Shown piece by piece: positions 34,823-44,973 of a DNA stretch of 64,000 bases. Location of the stretch: assembly GCA_022841705.1 (NCBI GenBank), contig JALHQZ010000005.1, forward strand, positions 200,280 to 264,279. Direction: 5' to 3'. Positions within the stretch are counted from its first letter, which is position 1, and every line of letters begins with the position of its first letter. This stretch comes from Pirellulales bacterium. GTDB lineage: Bacteria > Planctomycetota > Planctomycetia > Pirellulales > Lacipirellulaceae. The notes beneath the pieces were generated by a model. It had not been told where the DNA came from. It was given only the letters and a program-made list of their open reading frames with translations, and did not search any database. The position numbers and the translations under genes were made by a program.

Positions 34823-37800
34823 CGAACTTTGCACGCCTCGTTTTTGGAGCATGTGCGAGGGGGCGCGCCCTCGTGCCGATTGGCCTGTGGTTGGCCGTCT
34901 GCGTTGCTACTACGCAATCAGCGGAAAAGTGGCCGCCATCGGACGCAGCGCAAGCAGTCTGGAATAGAACGTTGTCGTTGGATGGCGAAGAGTGGTTGCT
35001 GGCGATCGATCCGAAGAATGTCGGAAAGACAGAGCGGTGGTTCACCGAGCCTCAGGACGACGCTCGACCAACTCGCGTTCCCTGGGTGATCCAAGACGCT
35101 TTCCCTGACTACCATGGGGTCGTTTGGTACTGGCGCGAGTTTGCATGCCCGAGGAATCCAGATCCGGCCGGCCGAACTTGGCTGCGGTTCTGGAATGTGG
35201 ATTACTTGGGCGAAGTCTGGGTGAACGACAGGTTCGTAGGCAGTCACGAAGGAGCCGAGGGAGCGTTCGAACTGGACATCACCGAAGCCCTCTTGCCAGG
35301 TAAGCAAAACCGTCTTGCCGTGCGGGTCCTCAATCCGCGGGACGAGCCTATTGACGGCGTTGCACTCGCAGAAACTCCGCATCGCAACAAGACAACAAGT
35401 TACACTTTTGGATGTGACTACAATCACGGCGGCATCGAAGATTCCGTTGAATTGCTGATCGCAGCGGCGGTTAGGATCGTCGACATTCATGCCCAGCCGG
35501 AACCAAGTAGCGGCGCTGTGCGGATTGACGTTACGGTGCAAAATGCACTCGATGGGCCCGTCGGAGCGCAGTTGGAAATCGAGTTAGCGCCGGCTCGAAA
35601 CGGCGAGACGCTCGCGACTGCCAGAATGGATCAGCGGCTCAAGCCGGGCACGACACAGCTAACGGCCGTGATTCCCATCGAGCGGCCAACACGCTGGGAT
35701 CTGGACAATCCTTATCTCTATCGAGTGTCCGCAGCGGTGCGCCGTGAAGGGCAGCATTTCGCGGATGGACGATCGGTTCGCTTTGGCTTCCGTGATTTTC
35801 GCATCGACAAGGGCTACTTTACTCTTAACGGACGGAGGATTTTCTTACGCTCGTCACATACGGGCAATATGGCCCCCATCGGTATTCACTTGCCCTGGGA
35901 ACGTGATTGGTTTCGCCAGGATATCCTCTCTACGAAGGCGCTGGGATTCAACATGATTCGTTTCATCGCCGGTCTGCCCAATCGAGAACAGCTCGAGATG
36001 TGCGATGAGCTGGGGATGCTTGTGTATGAAGAACCCTCTTCCGCGTGGTTGTTAAAGGATTCGCCCAGTATGGCGGAGCGTTTTAACCGCTCTGTTTCAG
36101 AAATGCTGGCGCGCGATCGCAATCATCCAAGCGTAGTGATGTGGGGACTGCTGAATGAAACACACAATGGACCGGTGTTTCGGCATGCTGTCGAGCAGTT
36201 GTCTGCTGTTCGAAAGCTGGATCAAAGTCGCATTGTGATGCTCAACAGTGGACGTTTTGACTGCGACCTGGGAATCGGTTCGGTCGCCAACCCTGGCTCA
36301 GCGGAATGGCAATTGCTGTTGGGGGCTGAGGGCGTGAAGCCCGCGAAAGCCCTGACAACGATCTACCCCTCGTGCGTAGGATCAGGCGATGCGCACATTT
36401 ACCCACAAGTTCCTCATTCACCCGAAGCCATCAACTTGCTGCAAACGTACGGAATTGGCCACAATCCGTTCTTCCTTTCGGAATACGGCGTCGCTAGTCC
36501 CGTCGATCTGATTCGAGTGGTGCGGCAATACGAACAACGCGGCAAAGGGTCGTGCGGCGAGGCACTGTTCTATCAAGCGGCGCTGGAGAAGTTCCAGGCC
36601 GACTGGAAACGCTGGAATATGGACTCCCTGTTCGGACGTCCAGAGGAGTTCTTTGCGGCGGCCCAAGCCCGTGTAGCCAGTCAACGTTTGCTCGGTATCA
36701 ATGCGGTTCGCGCAAATCCGCGTTGCAACGGCTACAATCTGACGGGCACCGTGGATCAAGGATACAGTGGCGAAGGTTTGACAACTCCGTTTCGCGAACT
36801 AAAGCCGGGAACCAGCGATGCACTGTTTGAGGCGCTAGCACCCCTGCGGCTTTGCACGTTTGTCGAGCCATATCATGTCTATCGAGACGCGAATTTGCGT
36901 CTGAGAATCGTGCTCGCTAACGAAGACCGGTTGCCGCCGGGGACCTATCCCCTACGAGTTGATATTCTCAATGAACGTTCGAAAGTCGTCTTTTCGCGAC
37001 AACACGAAGTGAATCTTCCGCGATCCTTAGGTGGTAACCCAAACCCTTTCGCTTTCAACATTTACGATGACGCCATCGCCGCGAGTTGGCCTGAGGGGAA
37101 ATATCGTGTGCGAGCGACTTTCGAGCGATCTGCGGCAGCGACGGGTGGCAATGCAGAGTTCTATGTGAGCGATCCACCAACCGGCATTAATCCAACAATG
37201 GAAGTTATGTTGCTGGGAGATGACGCGACGATTCGTCCCTGGCTGGAAGCTCGGGGGGCTACTGTTCGAGACAAACTTCAAAGCGATCGGCGGCAAGTCA
37301 TTTTAGTCAGCGGCCGACTGCCATCCCGCGAGGCAAAATCAAAGTACCGCCAAACACTCACGCGCGTTGCCTGCGGATCAACCGCTATTTTTCTTTCGCC
37401 CGAGACGCTTGCTCAAGATGGGCTTCAACTTCCCTGCAAGGGAAAGGTCGTTGGACTACCGAGCGGAGTGTATCACAAAGAGGAATGGAACTACCGACAC
37501 GCGGTTTTCGCCGGGATGCCGACTGGTGGGCTGATGGACTACGTGTACTATCGCACGCTCATTCCGAGCATCGGCTGGCAGCGCGACGGCGCCGCCCCCG
37601 CTACAGTCTTGGCGGGCGCTATTCAGCCGGCGCCCGGTAGCGGTTATGCCAGCGGTCTGCTGCTCTTTGCCGATGGCTTTGGAGCAGGGGAGTGCTTTGT
37701 GAACACGCTAAGAGTTCGAGAGAACTTGGATAAAGACCCGGCGGCGGATCGTCTGCTCTCTAATTTGCTCACCTGCGCCACCCGTCATCTTGACGCTCCA

Positions 37801-37854
37801 CCTTTACCACCGCCCGCAGACCTGGAAGAACAACTCGCCGAATTGGCGCCATGA
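34819..37854 (+). CDS. Secreted GH2 beta-galactosidase-like enzyme
   Basis: A 1011-residue protein with a signal-like N-terminus (LVPIGLWLAVCVATTQSA). Domains: jelly-roll sugar-binding (about 45-215), Ig-like sandwich (about 220-330), TIM barrel (about 330-640) with acid/base Glu447 in WGLLNETHNG and nucleophile Glu555 in FFLSEYGVAS, then a long C-terminal part. Residues about 790-1000 (VMLLGDDATIRPWLEARGA..., ILVSGRLPS...) resemble a class I glutamine-amidotransferase-like fold rather than a usual GH2 tail. Translationally coupled to the preceding GH36 gene, it probably removes beta-linked residues from the same glycan. Confidence 0.88.
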   Translation: MTNFARLVFGACARGRALVPIGLWLAVCVATTQSAEKWPPSDAAQAVWNRTLSLDGEEWLLAIDPKNVGKTERWFTEPQDDARPTRVPWVIQDAFPDYHGVVWYWREFACPRNPDPAGRTWLRFWNVDYLGEVWVNDRFVGSHEGAEGAFELDITEALLPGKQNRLAVRVLNPRDEPIDGVALAETPHRNKTTSYTFGCDYNHGGIEDSVELLIAAAVRIVDIHAQPEPSSGAVRIDVTVQNALDGPVGAQLEIELAPARNGETLATARMDQRLKPGTTQLTAVIPIERPTRWDLDNPYLYRVSAAVRREGQHFADGRSVRFGFRDFRIDKGYFTLNGRRIFLRSSHTGNMAPIGIHLPWERDWFRQDILSTKALGFNMIRFIAGLPNREQLEMCDELGMLVYEEPSSAWLLKDSPSMAERFNRSVSEMLARDRNHPSVVMWGLLNETHNGPVFRHAVEQLSAVRKLDQSRIVMLNSGRFDCDLGIGSVANPGSAEWQLLLGAEGVKPAKALTTIYPSCVGSGDAHIYPQVPHSPEAINLLQTYGIGHNPFFLSEYGVASPVDLIRVVRQYEQRGKGSCGEALFYQAALEKFQADWKRWNMDSLFGRPEEFFAAAQARVASQRLLGINAVRANPRCNGYNLTGTVDQGYSGEGLTTPFRELKPGTSDALFEALAPLRLCTFVEPYHVYRDANLRLRIVLANEDRLPPGTYPLRVDILNERSKVVFSRQHEVNLPRSLGGNPNPFAFNIYDDAIAASWPEGKYRVRATFERSAAATGGNAEFYVSDPPTGINPTMEVMLLGDDATIRPWLEARGATVRDKLQSDRRQVILVSGRLPSREAKSKYRQTLTRVACGSTAIFLSPETLAQDGLQLPCKGKVVGLPSGVYHKEEWNYRHAVFAGMPTGGLMDYVYYRTLIPSIGWQRDGAAPATVLAGAIQPAPGSGYASGLLLFADGFGAGECFVNTLRVRENLDKDPAADRLLSNLLTCATRHLDAPPLPPPADLEEQLAELAP

Positions 37855-38037
37855 GGCGGGCTGCGATCCGATGAGCGAAGAAGGCGCGGAGCCACGCGCG
37901 ACCCTGCATCCAGAGCGGCCAGCTTGGATCCACACTGCGTCGTTCCGCAGTCGTGTTTCACGAGGAGTTGCGGCGCCTCGTAGGGATAGTTCCTGACCGC
38001 CCTCTGGACGTTGACCAGAAAAAGCAATTCAGCTTCG

Positions 38038-38071
38038 TTGACAGCAATCTACCCCGGTAATTATAATACAA
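38038..38071 (+). promoter_or_regulatory. Promoter with conserved operator motif, copy 2
   Basis: Consensus -35 TTGACA (38038-38043), 18-bp spacer, consensus -10 TATAAT (38062-38067). The motif GTAATTATAATACAA (38057-38071) covers the -10 box. It lies in the 398-bp gap before the GH36 gene at 38253, and the rest of that gap shows no gene. Confidence 0.75.
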
Positions 38072-38252
38072 TACCTTGTCGGATTAGGCCTCTGCCATGC
38101 TGGCACCTTTTCCACGAGTTCTCATCAATGACGCTCAACACGCTTACCGCCGACATCTTGTCGTTGCGCTAACGCTTCGCGCTTCAATACGACAACGAGA
38201 GTTAGATCGTTAGTAACGGATAGCGTTGAGCGGAGCCAGGAAGTTTTGACTT

Positions 38253-40355
38253 ATGAATTCACTCGCGTGGTCGTCGATCCCAGGACATCTGCTGCAGTTG
38301 ACGTGCCAGCATCCTCTTCGGGCTTGCTTCTCCCGGTTAATAGGGGTCGCTGCGCTGTTGTTGGTCGGTTTAAATCCGTCCTCGGTGATCGCGGTGGTGG
38401 CCCCCACCTCAACCGAACTGCAGATGACCGCGACTTGGGTGCGCGAGAACTTCCTTACCTCGCGCGTGCCGCCCTTCTCGTTTCGGTGGGGCGGGACGCC
38501 ATCGGTGGCCGTTTTAGGCAACTGGCCTCGACAAGTGACGACCCGGCAACTGAGCCTGGAGAAGACGGAGCATGTGATCGTCTGGACCGGCGTTCAAGCG
38601 GGTCTTGAAGTGCGGTGCGTGCTCGTTGAGTATCACACCCATCCCGTCGCCGAATGGACAGTGTATATCAAGAACATCGGCGCCCAGAACTCGACCGTAC
38701 TACGAGACATTCTGGGATTGGACATGACACTGACACGCACCAATCGATTCGAATACAGCCTGTTCGGCATTCAGGGTGATGTCAATAGCGCCGAAAGCTA
38801 CCGTCCATTTGAACTCGTACTCGGCCCAGGCGCCTCGAAGGTATTCTCGCCTCCGGCTGTGTCTGGAAAGTCCTCGGACGGCCCCGATGGCTGGCCGTAC
38901 CACAACCTTCGCATGCCCGGAGGCGGCATCATGATTGCCGTGGGCTGGCCGGGACAATGGGCAACTTCATTCACTCGCGTTGGCACGCGGCGTCTCGAAA
39001 TTAAATCTGGACAACAACTAACCAATCTCTATCTAAAGCCTGGCGAAGAGATCCGGACTCCATTGATGGCCATGCTGTTTTGGCGGGGAGCCGACACAGT
39101 TCGTTCACAAAATCTATGGCGTCATTGGTACCTCGACCATGTGCTCCCAAGTTGGGCTGGTCCCGTCCAGCAGATTCAGGTCAGTGGTAATGATCGTGCC
39201 CGCGTGAACTTCTTCATCAGTAAAGGAATCGTGCCCGACATTGCCTGGCGGGATGCCGGAGGGACGGCTACTTGGTATCCCAGCAGCATGGGACCCTATA
39301 CGGGTGATCTCGTGTGGCTCAATACGGGCACCTGGGAAGTTGATCCCGCCAGACATCCGTTTGGTTTTAGGCCGTTCAGCGACCACTGTCACTCGCTAGG
39401 AGTTGATTTTCTGTTGTGGTTTGAACCGGAACGAGTCGGCTCGCCCGCGACCTTTCTCGGAAGTCGCCCTGAATGGTTGTTACCAGGAACGGCTTCGACC
39501 GTTGGAGCCATTCTCAATCTCGGGCATCCCGATGCGTATAACTGGCTGGTGAATCACTACGACAACCTGATCAAATCGCAGGGGGTCGACTGGTATCGCG
39601 AGGACATGAACGGAGAAGGTCCACTTCCCGCGTGGCGAAACTACGACGCTTCGAATCGTCAGGGCATCACCGAGAATTTCTATGTGCAAGCTCATCTCAG
39701 GTTGTGGGACGAGCTCAAGAGCCGAAACCCACACTTGCGAATTGACTCCTGTGCTTCCGGAGGGCGCCGTAACGATCTCGAGACGATGCGTCGCGCCGTC
39801 CCCCTTTTGCGGAGTGATTTCCAGTTCGCCGATCAAGCGGGAGTGGTCGAAGGCAATCAGTGCCACATCTACGGACTCTCGTATTGGTTGCCGTTTCATG
39901 GCACAGGCTGCTACATCTACGATCCCTACTCATTCCGGAGCTTCAACGGAGCTTGCTTCGGCATGGGCGGGCTCGATGGCGCTAACGAAGCTGCTCAGCA
40001 ACAGGCCTACTCCGAAAACAAGCAGATTGCCCCCATCATGGTGTTTGGCGACTACTACCCTCTTACGCCTTATTCTCTCGCCAACAATGTCTGGATCGGG
40101 TGGCAGTTCGACCAGCCGTTAAAAGGCGATGGATTGGTGCAGGTGTTTCGCCGCGCAGGCGCCACGAGCAACACCATCACACTTAAGCTGCAAGGGCTCG
40201 TAGCAGCAGGGACGTACCAAGTCAAAAATTTCGACCAACCGACCATGGTCCAGAATCTCACCGGCCAAAGCCTAATGACGAATGGTCTGGTGGTCCAGTT
40301 GCCAGCACGCGGCTCAGCCATCTTCTCCTACAAATTAGCGGGAAGTAGCAATTAG
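38253..40355 (+). CDS. Secreted GH36 alpha-galactosidase-like enzyme
   Basis: A 700-residue paralogue of the enzymes at 32693 and 52714, with an AGGAAG ribosome binding site and a signal peptide (core LIGVAALLLVGLNPSSVIA). Catalytic barrel signatures: AWRDAGGTATWYP, LLWFEPERVG, nucleophile Asp in DWYREDMNGEG, SCASGGRRNDLETMRRAVP, acid/base Asp in LLRSDFQF. It has its own consensus promoter 180 bp upstream carrying the locus motif. Substrate likely alpha-galactoside-type; fine specificity not readable. Confidence 0.9.
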   Translation: MNSLAWSSIPGHLLQLTCQHPLRACFSRLIGVAALLLVGLNPSSVIAVVAPTSTELQMTATWVRENFLTSRVPPFSFRWGGTPSVAVLGNWPRQVTTRQLSLEKTEHVIVWTGVQAGLEVRCVLVEYHTHPVAEWTVYIKNIGAQNSTVLRDILGLDMTLTRTNRFEYSLFGIQGDVNSAESYRPFELVLGPGASKVFSPPAVSGKSSDGPDGWPYHNLRMPGGGIMIAVGWPGQWATSFTRVGTRRLEIKSGQQLTNLYLKPGEEIRTPLMAMLFWRGADTVRSQNLWRHWYLDHVLPSWAGPVQQIQVSGNDRARVNFFISKGIVPDIAWRDAGGTATWYPSSMGPYTGDLVWLNTGTWEVDPARHPFGFRPFSDHCHSLGVDFLLWFEPERVGSPATFLGSRPEWLLPGTASTVGAILNLGHPDAYNWLVNHYDNLIKSQGVDWYREDMNGEGPLPAWRNYDASNRQGITENFYVQAHLRLWDELKSRNPHLRIDSCASGGRRNDLETMRRAVPLLRSDFQFADQAGVVEGNQCHIYGLSYWLPFHGTGCYIYDPYSFRSFNGACFGMGGLDGANEAAQQQAYSENKQIAPIMVFGDYYPLTPYSLANNVWIGWQFDQPLKGDGLVQVFRRAGATSNTITLKLQGLVAAGTYQVKNFDQPTMVQNLTGQSLMTNGLVVQLPARGSAIFSYKLAGSSN

Positions 40356-40468
40356 CTTCTCGTTTGAGGCTATTGGAGTCGAGGCGAGAGCAACCACCTT
40401 CCTGCTGCCCGCCTTGGAACTCCCAGAGCAGCTTAGTGAAATGGACCTTAGTTAATCGAGACTTTTAA

Positions 40469-41740
40469 ATGACACGATTCATACTCAGCATCTCCCTGAT
40501 CTGCGCCGCTTTTTTGTCGACAGCAAACGCGCAACTGCCTACGGATGGCTTACGGCTCTGGCTCAAAGCGGATTCTTTAGCCCTTACGGAAGATGCACGG
40601 GTGACACAATGGGTCGATTCTTCTCCGTACGGAACGATCTTTGCTCCGCGGGTGACCTCGGAGCCTGACGGCCCGCTGGGGGGATCGCCCATCGAGGAGT
40701 ACCCGCATTTTCAGACGGTGATCCTCAACGGAAGCTCCATTCCAACCGTGGCGTTCGAGCGGAACGGCTCTGTAACGGTGACTGGAAATCCGAGCGTTGA
40801 TCGCTCCGGCAGTACTGATCGGCTGTTTCAGGTCAACAACCGCACTCCGGGCAGCGATCCGTTAGCAATCGGAGATGGCACGAGCGTGACATCATTCACC
40901 GTCTTCATGCCGAACGTTACCACCGCGGGCACACTCGGCTTTCAGTCGATCTGGGCCAAACGAGGTAACAGTGCGTCACTGTTGGAGCTGGGCATTCGCT
41001 CGTCCGGTCACTTCAATTATGTCACATACGATTCGGTGACAGACTACCGAACGACCAATCCAGGCGTAGCGAACAAGTGGCATCTACTCGCACAGACAAT
41101 TACCGAGGCGGGCGCCAATGATCCGCTCGCATTCCTGATCAACGACACCGAGGATCCAAACTCTCCTTTCGTGCTCAATCCCGTCTTCAATACTAGCGGT
41201 GGGGTCATTTTGGATCGCAACGACAGCATCAACAACGACCCCGTTGGACTGGTCGAGCCGTTTGCCATTGGCTCCCACGCCCAGGATTGCTGCGGCGAGG
41301 GCGAAACGTTTGCCGGAAATATTGCTGAGATCATTATCTATGCCCGCGAACTTTCGACGACAGAGTTCGATCAAGTGACGTCCTACCTGACCACCAAGTA
41401 CCTGGGGGCCCCGACCATTGTTCTGGGGGACTATAGCAATAACGACCTCATCGACGCGGCTGACTATACTGTGTGGCGAGACAATTTTGGCCAGTTCTTC
41501 GCGCTTGATAACGAAGACCCTGCGGCGACTACGGAAGGCTTCGTCGACATGGAGGATTACGACTTCTGGCGCTCGAAATTCGGAAGCTCTCCTAGCGGCG
41601 CGGCCATCGTTAGCGTGCCCGAGCCCGCCACACGACTGATTGCAGCGATAGGGGCAGCAATCATGATCACTGCCTTCGGCCGCGGACCAACGACCCGGCA
41701 AGTTGCGGTAAATTCTGTTCTCAATTTCACTGACCGCTAG
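40469..41740 (+). CDS. Secreted LamG-like protein with dockerin and PEP-CTERM
   Basis: A 423-residue protein: cleavable signal peptide (MTRFILSISLICAAFLSTANA), an extended beta-sandwich region starting GLRLWLKADSLALTEDARVTQWVD (a pattern common in LamG/concanavalin-like domains of planctomycetes), ending with ELSTTEFDQVTSYLTTKY, then a dockerin-like repeat pair (GDYSNNDLIDAADYTVWR, FVDMEDYDFWR) and VPEP anchor. It lies between GH36 genes, so glycan binding or substrate capture at the surface is plausible. No catalytic motif is visible. Confidence 0.8.
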   Translation: MTRFILSISLICAAFLSTANAQLPTDGLRLWLKADSLALTEDARVTQWVDSSPYGTIFAPRVTSEPDGPLGGSPIEEYPHFQTVILNGSSIPTVAFERNGSVTVTGNPSVDRSGSTDRLFQVNNRTPGSDPLAIGDGTSVTSFTVFMPNVTTAGTLGFQSIWAKRGNSASLLELGIRSSGHFNYVTYDSVTDYRTTNPGVANKWHLLAQTITEAGANDPLAFLINDTEDPNSPFVLNPVFNTSGGVILDRNDSINNDPVGLVEPFAIGSHAQDCCGEGETFAGNIAEIIIYARELSTTEFDQVTSYLTTKYLGAPTIVLGDYSNNDLIDAADYTVWRDNFGQFFALDNEDPAATTEGFVDMEDYDFWRSKFGSSPSGAAIVSVPEPATRLIAAIGAAIMITAFGRGPTTRQVAVNSVLNFTDR

Positions 41741-41934
41741 TTCGGCATGGATGAGGGAGTCCAGCAAACTGGAACTGTCCGGCCCGCAGGACTCTCAATT
41801 GGCCACAGCTCTTTCGCAGGAAATATGATCCTTTTCGAAGGTCTCGTCCTCACCGGGGTGACTCGTAAAACTACCTCACTGCGGGGTGAGAAATCAGGAG
41901 CGCAACGGGTCTTTTCGCGAATTTGAGGTCAGCG

Positions 41935-44844
41935 ATGTTCCTACTAGCTAGCCGAGGTCTCGCTTGGTCTTCAATCGGTTGCACATTGGCTGTCGCGCTG
42001 GCGTTCTGCAAATCTGGTCTTAGCGACGACTCCAGGGGGTGGATTCCGGCGCAAACCTTTCTCATGGGCGATGCGTCCGGCGAGGGCCGAGCGGACGAAC
42101 GCCCTGCGCATTACGTAACGCTCAGTCGCTATTGGATTGCGCCGCGAATGGTGACTGCTGTGGAATACTGCAAGTTTCTCAACGACTCGGAGCAATTCGT
42201 CGTCGTTGACGACTTTTTGGTTCCGCGCCAGCGGGCCGACGCTGCGGATCGCACGTGGGGTGTCTTAGTAAATCTGCCCTATTCGCCGATCGAGCGAAGG
42301 AACGGCCAATACATCCCGCGTGAGGGTCAAGCCGACAGTCCCATGTACTACGTAACTTGGGAGGGCGCGGCCTACTACTGCAACTGGCTCAGCGAGCAGG
42401 AAGGGCTTTCGCCTTGTTACATCCCAGATGTTCAGTGGACGGGTGATCTGTTCTCGGGCGGTTATCATCTTCCGACCGAGGCCCAGTGGGAGTGCGCCGC
42501 GCGGGAGGCGCCGACGGTCAATCTTGGAAAGCCAGTGAAGACTGATGATTCGTTCAAAAGCGCAGAAGCGGGCATTCCAGGGGTTGCTACCATCAACGGT
42601 GCAATATCAAGCGACAATGAAAGCGGCGTGGCTATCGGCATTCTCTCTGAGTGGTGTCACGATTGGTATGAGTCGGACGCTTATCTTCGCTTGCCCAGCG
42701 GCGTGCAAAACCCGTCCGGGCCGCCCGACGTCGCGAACGATGCCATGCAAATGCGTTCGCTCCGCGGCGCCGCCCACTATCAACCTGCAGCGCATCGACG
42801 GGTCTCGAGGCGATACGGAACCAGCGATACAAAAGGGTGCTTCAGCTACAACGGATTTCGCGTCGTCCGCGAAGACCAGAGTTCCGTCGAATCTTTTACT
42901 GGGTGGCAGAGCACCTCGTTCGGATCCAAGGAGGAACTCGAGCTCGCGGAGCGCGAGTTCGCTCGATTATTCCTGGAATCCCCAGGACCAATGAGTTTCA
43001 CTTTGGGCGGCCGGCGCTCGACGGACGTGTTGCGTGACTGCAGGACTGAACGAACGGAAGCGAACTCTGACGGGGAGCGGCGCGTTGTCCGCACCACGAC
43101 TTATGACCCGGAGTCCGGCGTCGAGTTCGTCTGCACCGCCACGTTGTATGAACGGTTTCCCGCGATCGACTGGGTGGTGACGATCTCCAACCGGTCGTCG
43201 ACGGAATCTGGCGTTTTGGAAGCCCTTTGCGGGGCCAACTTTGAATTGGAACTCCCCGCGAATGAACAGCGAGATTTTATTCTACGACATTCAAGGGGAA
43301 GTCGCGCGCTCGCAGCGGATTTTATGCCGACCGACAATCTGATTCGACCTGCCGAGGTCTTGACGTTCGGCGGTCACGGCGGTCGTTCTTCCGATCAGGA
43401 CCTGCCGTTCTTCAATCTGCAACGTGGCAGTTCCGGGGCCCTGATCGGTGTCGGGTGGACTGGTCAGTGGATCGCTAGGTTTACGCGCGATGGTGGGCGC
43501 CGCCTGCGAGTTTGCACGGGACACGAATACTTGAGTACTCGCCTCGAGCCCGGCGAAAGCGTCCGCACGCCTCGGACCGTCGTCTGCTTCTGGAATGGTG
43601 AAGACATGCTCCGCGGACACAACTTGTTCAGGCAGTTGATCCTCGCGCACTATGCCCCGCGGGTCGACGGCCAGCTCGTTAGACCGCCAATTGCGGCGTC
43701 GACCGCTGGACTGAACGGTTACACGGAAGAGAATCAACTCCAGTCGATCTCCAAGCTGAAGGAGTGTGGCGTCGAAACATTGTGGATGGACGCGGGATGG
43801 TTCCTCGGCGGGTGGCCAAACGGCGCGGGAACGTGGACCCCGAAGCCGGAGGCGTTCCCTCGCGGGCTCGCGCCCGTGGGTCGAGCCGCCCACTCCGCAG
43901 GCTTGGATTTTCTCCTGTGGTTTGAGCTCGAACGCGTTTCTCGCGGCAGCCTGATCGCCAGGGAATACCCTCAGTGGACGATCGGCCCAATTACGGAATA
44001 CGGCGGACTTTTTAATTGGGGCGACGAAGAGGCTCGCCGTTGGATGATCGAGCACGTACTCAAACAGCTCAATGAAGGCGAGGTCGACGTCTTGCGGCAA
44101 GACATGAACATGGAGCCCCTGGGCTATTGGCTTAGGAACGATGAACCCGACCGCCGAGGGATGACGGAAGTGCGATTTGTCGAGGGGATGTACCAAATCT
44201 TCGACGAATTGCGCAAGCGTAGGCCAGGTCTGTGGATTGACAATTGCGCCAGCGGCGGCCGCAACATCGATCTCGAAATGACCATGCGCAGCGTGCCGCT
44301 ATGGCAGAGCGACGCCCAGTGTCTGCCGTTTCCTGGAGAAACCGCCCAGTTGCAGAACCACGGCCTCAACCTCTACTTACCGTTTCACGCCGGAGGCACC
44401 AATTCTGTTGACGGGTGGTACGAACCGTCGTACGGATTTCGCAGCACGATGTCGGTGGGTAGCCCTCTCACGGGGGTTGCCAAGGCGTCGAAGGAGGATA
44501 TCAACAGAACTGTCAATGCCATCCTGCGAGCGAGGCGCAATTTCGAGGGCGACTATTACCCATTGTTTGAAGCGTCGCCCAGGCTCGACTGGTGGTTCGG
44601 ATACCAGTTGCATCGAAGCGATCAGAATTCCGGGATGATACTCCTTTTCCGGCGACAGAACTGCGCCCGGTCAGAGACGGTTGCGTTCCTCCGCGCGATT
44701 AACCCCGCAGCGCTCTACGAAATGACGGATTGCGACGCCAACCAACAGTCCATCGTGACGGGGCAAGAACTTATGCGACTGCGAGTCACATGCGAAAAAG
44801 CACCGGGGTCACGGCTTATTTTCTACCGAGAGACTTCGCCATGA
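41935..44844 (+). CDS. Fusion of FGE/sulfatase-modifying-like domain with GH36 glycosidase
   Basis: ATG 41935 has GAGG just upstream; a TTG at 41923 is less likely. The 969-residue product has a signal peptide, then an FGE-sulfatase (SUMF1) type domain at about 30-310: GWIPAQTFLMGD, PAHYVTLSRYWIAP, VTWEGAAYYCNWLSE, YHLPTEAQWECAAR, EWCHDWY, GFRVVRE. From about 325 to the end it is GH36: DAGWFLGGWP, LLWFELERVS, nucleophile Asp in VLRQDMNMEP, NCASGGRNIDLEM, acid/base Asp in WQSDAQC. The paired active-site cysteines expected of a formylglycine-generating enzyme are not seen in the SRGA...RR segment, so the first domain may be structural or glycan binding. Confidence 0.85.
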   Translation: MFLLASRGLAWSSIGCTLAVALAFCKSGLSDDSRGWIPAQTFLMGDASGEGRADERPAHYVTLSRYWIAPRMVTAVEYCKFLNDSEQFVVVDDFLVPRQRADAADRTWGVLVNLPYSPIERRNGQYIPREGQADSPMYYVTWEGAAYYCNWLSEQEGLSPCYIPDVQWTGDLFSGGYHLPTEAQWECAAREAPTVNLGKPVKTDDSFKSAEAGIPGVATINGAISSDNESGVAIGILSEWCHDWYESDAYLRLPSGVQNPSGPPDVANDAMQMRSLRGAAHYQPAAHRRVSRRYGTSDTKGCFSYNGFRVVREDQSSVESFTGWQSTSFGSKEELELAEREFARLFLESPGPMSFTLGGRRSTDVLRDCRTERTEANSDGERRVVRTTTYDPESGVEFVCTATLYERFPAIDWVVTISNRSSTESGVLEALCGANFELELPANEQRDFILRHSRGSRALAADFMPTDNLIRPAEVLTFGGHGGRSSDQDLPFFNLQRGSSGALIGVGWTGQWIARFTRDGGRRLRVCTGHEYLSTRLEPGESVRTPRTVVCFWNGEDMLRGHNLFRQLILAHYAPRVDGQLVRPPIAASTAGLNGYTEENQLQSISKLKECGVETLWMDAGWFLGGWPNGAGTWTPKPEAFPRGLAPVGRAAHSAGLDFLLWFELERVSRGSLIAREYPQWTIGPITEYGGLFNWGDEEARRWMIEHVLKQLNEGEVDVLRQDMNMEPLGYWLRNDEPDRRGMTEVRFVEGMYQIFDELRKRRPGLWIDNCASGGRNIDLEMTMRSVPLWQSDAQCLPFPGETAQLQNHGLNLYLPFHAGGTNSVDGWYEPSYGFRSTMSVGSPLTGVAKASKEDINRTVNAILRARRNFEGDYYPLFEASPRLDWWFGYQLHRSDQNSGMILLFRRQNCARSETVAFLRAINPAALYEMTDCDANQQSIVTGQELMRLRVTCEKAPGSRLIFYRETSP

Positions 44845-44973
44845 CGAGGCGACTTGCACCGAAGATTAACCCAACGATTGCTTCTGGCAGAACGCTTCTA
44901 GTTCGCGTGCGTGTCCTTTGATCCTAGGCGATTCGAGAATCAGCAGTCACGAGATGTGCGATTGTGAAGAGGC

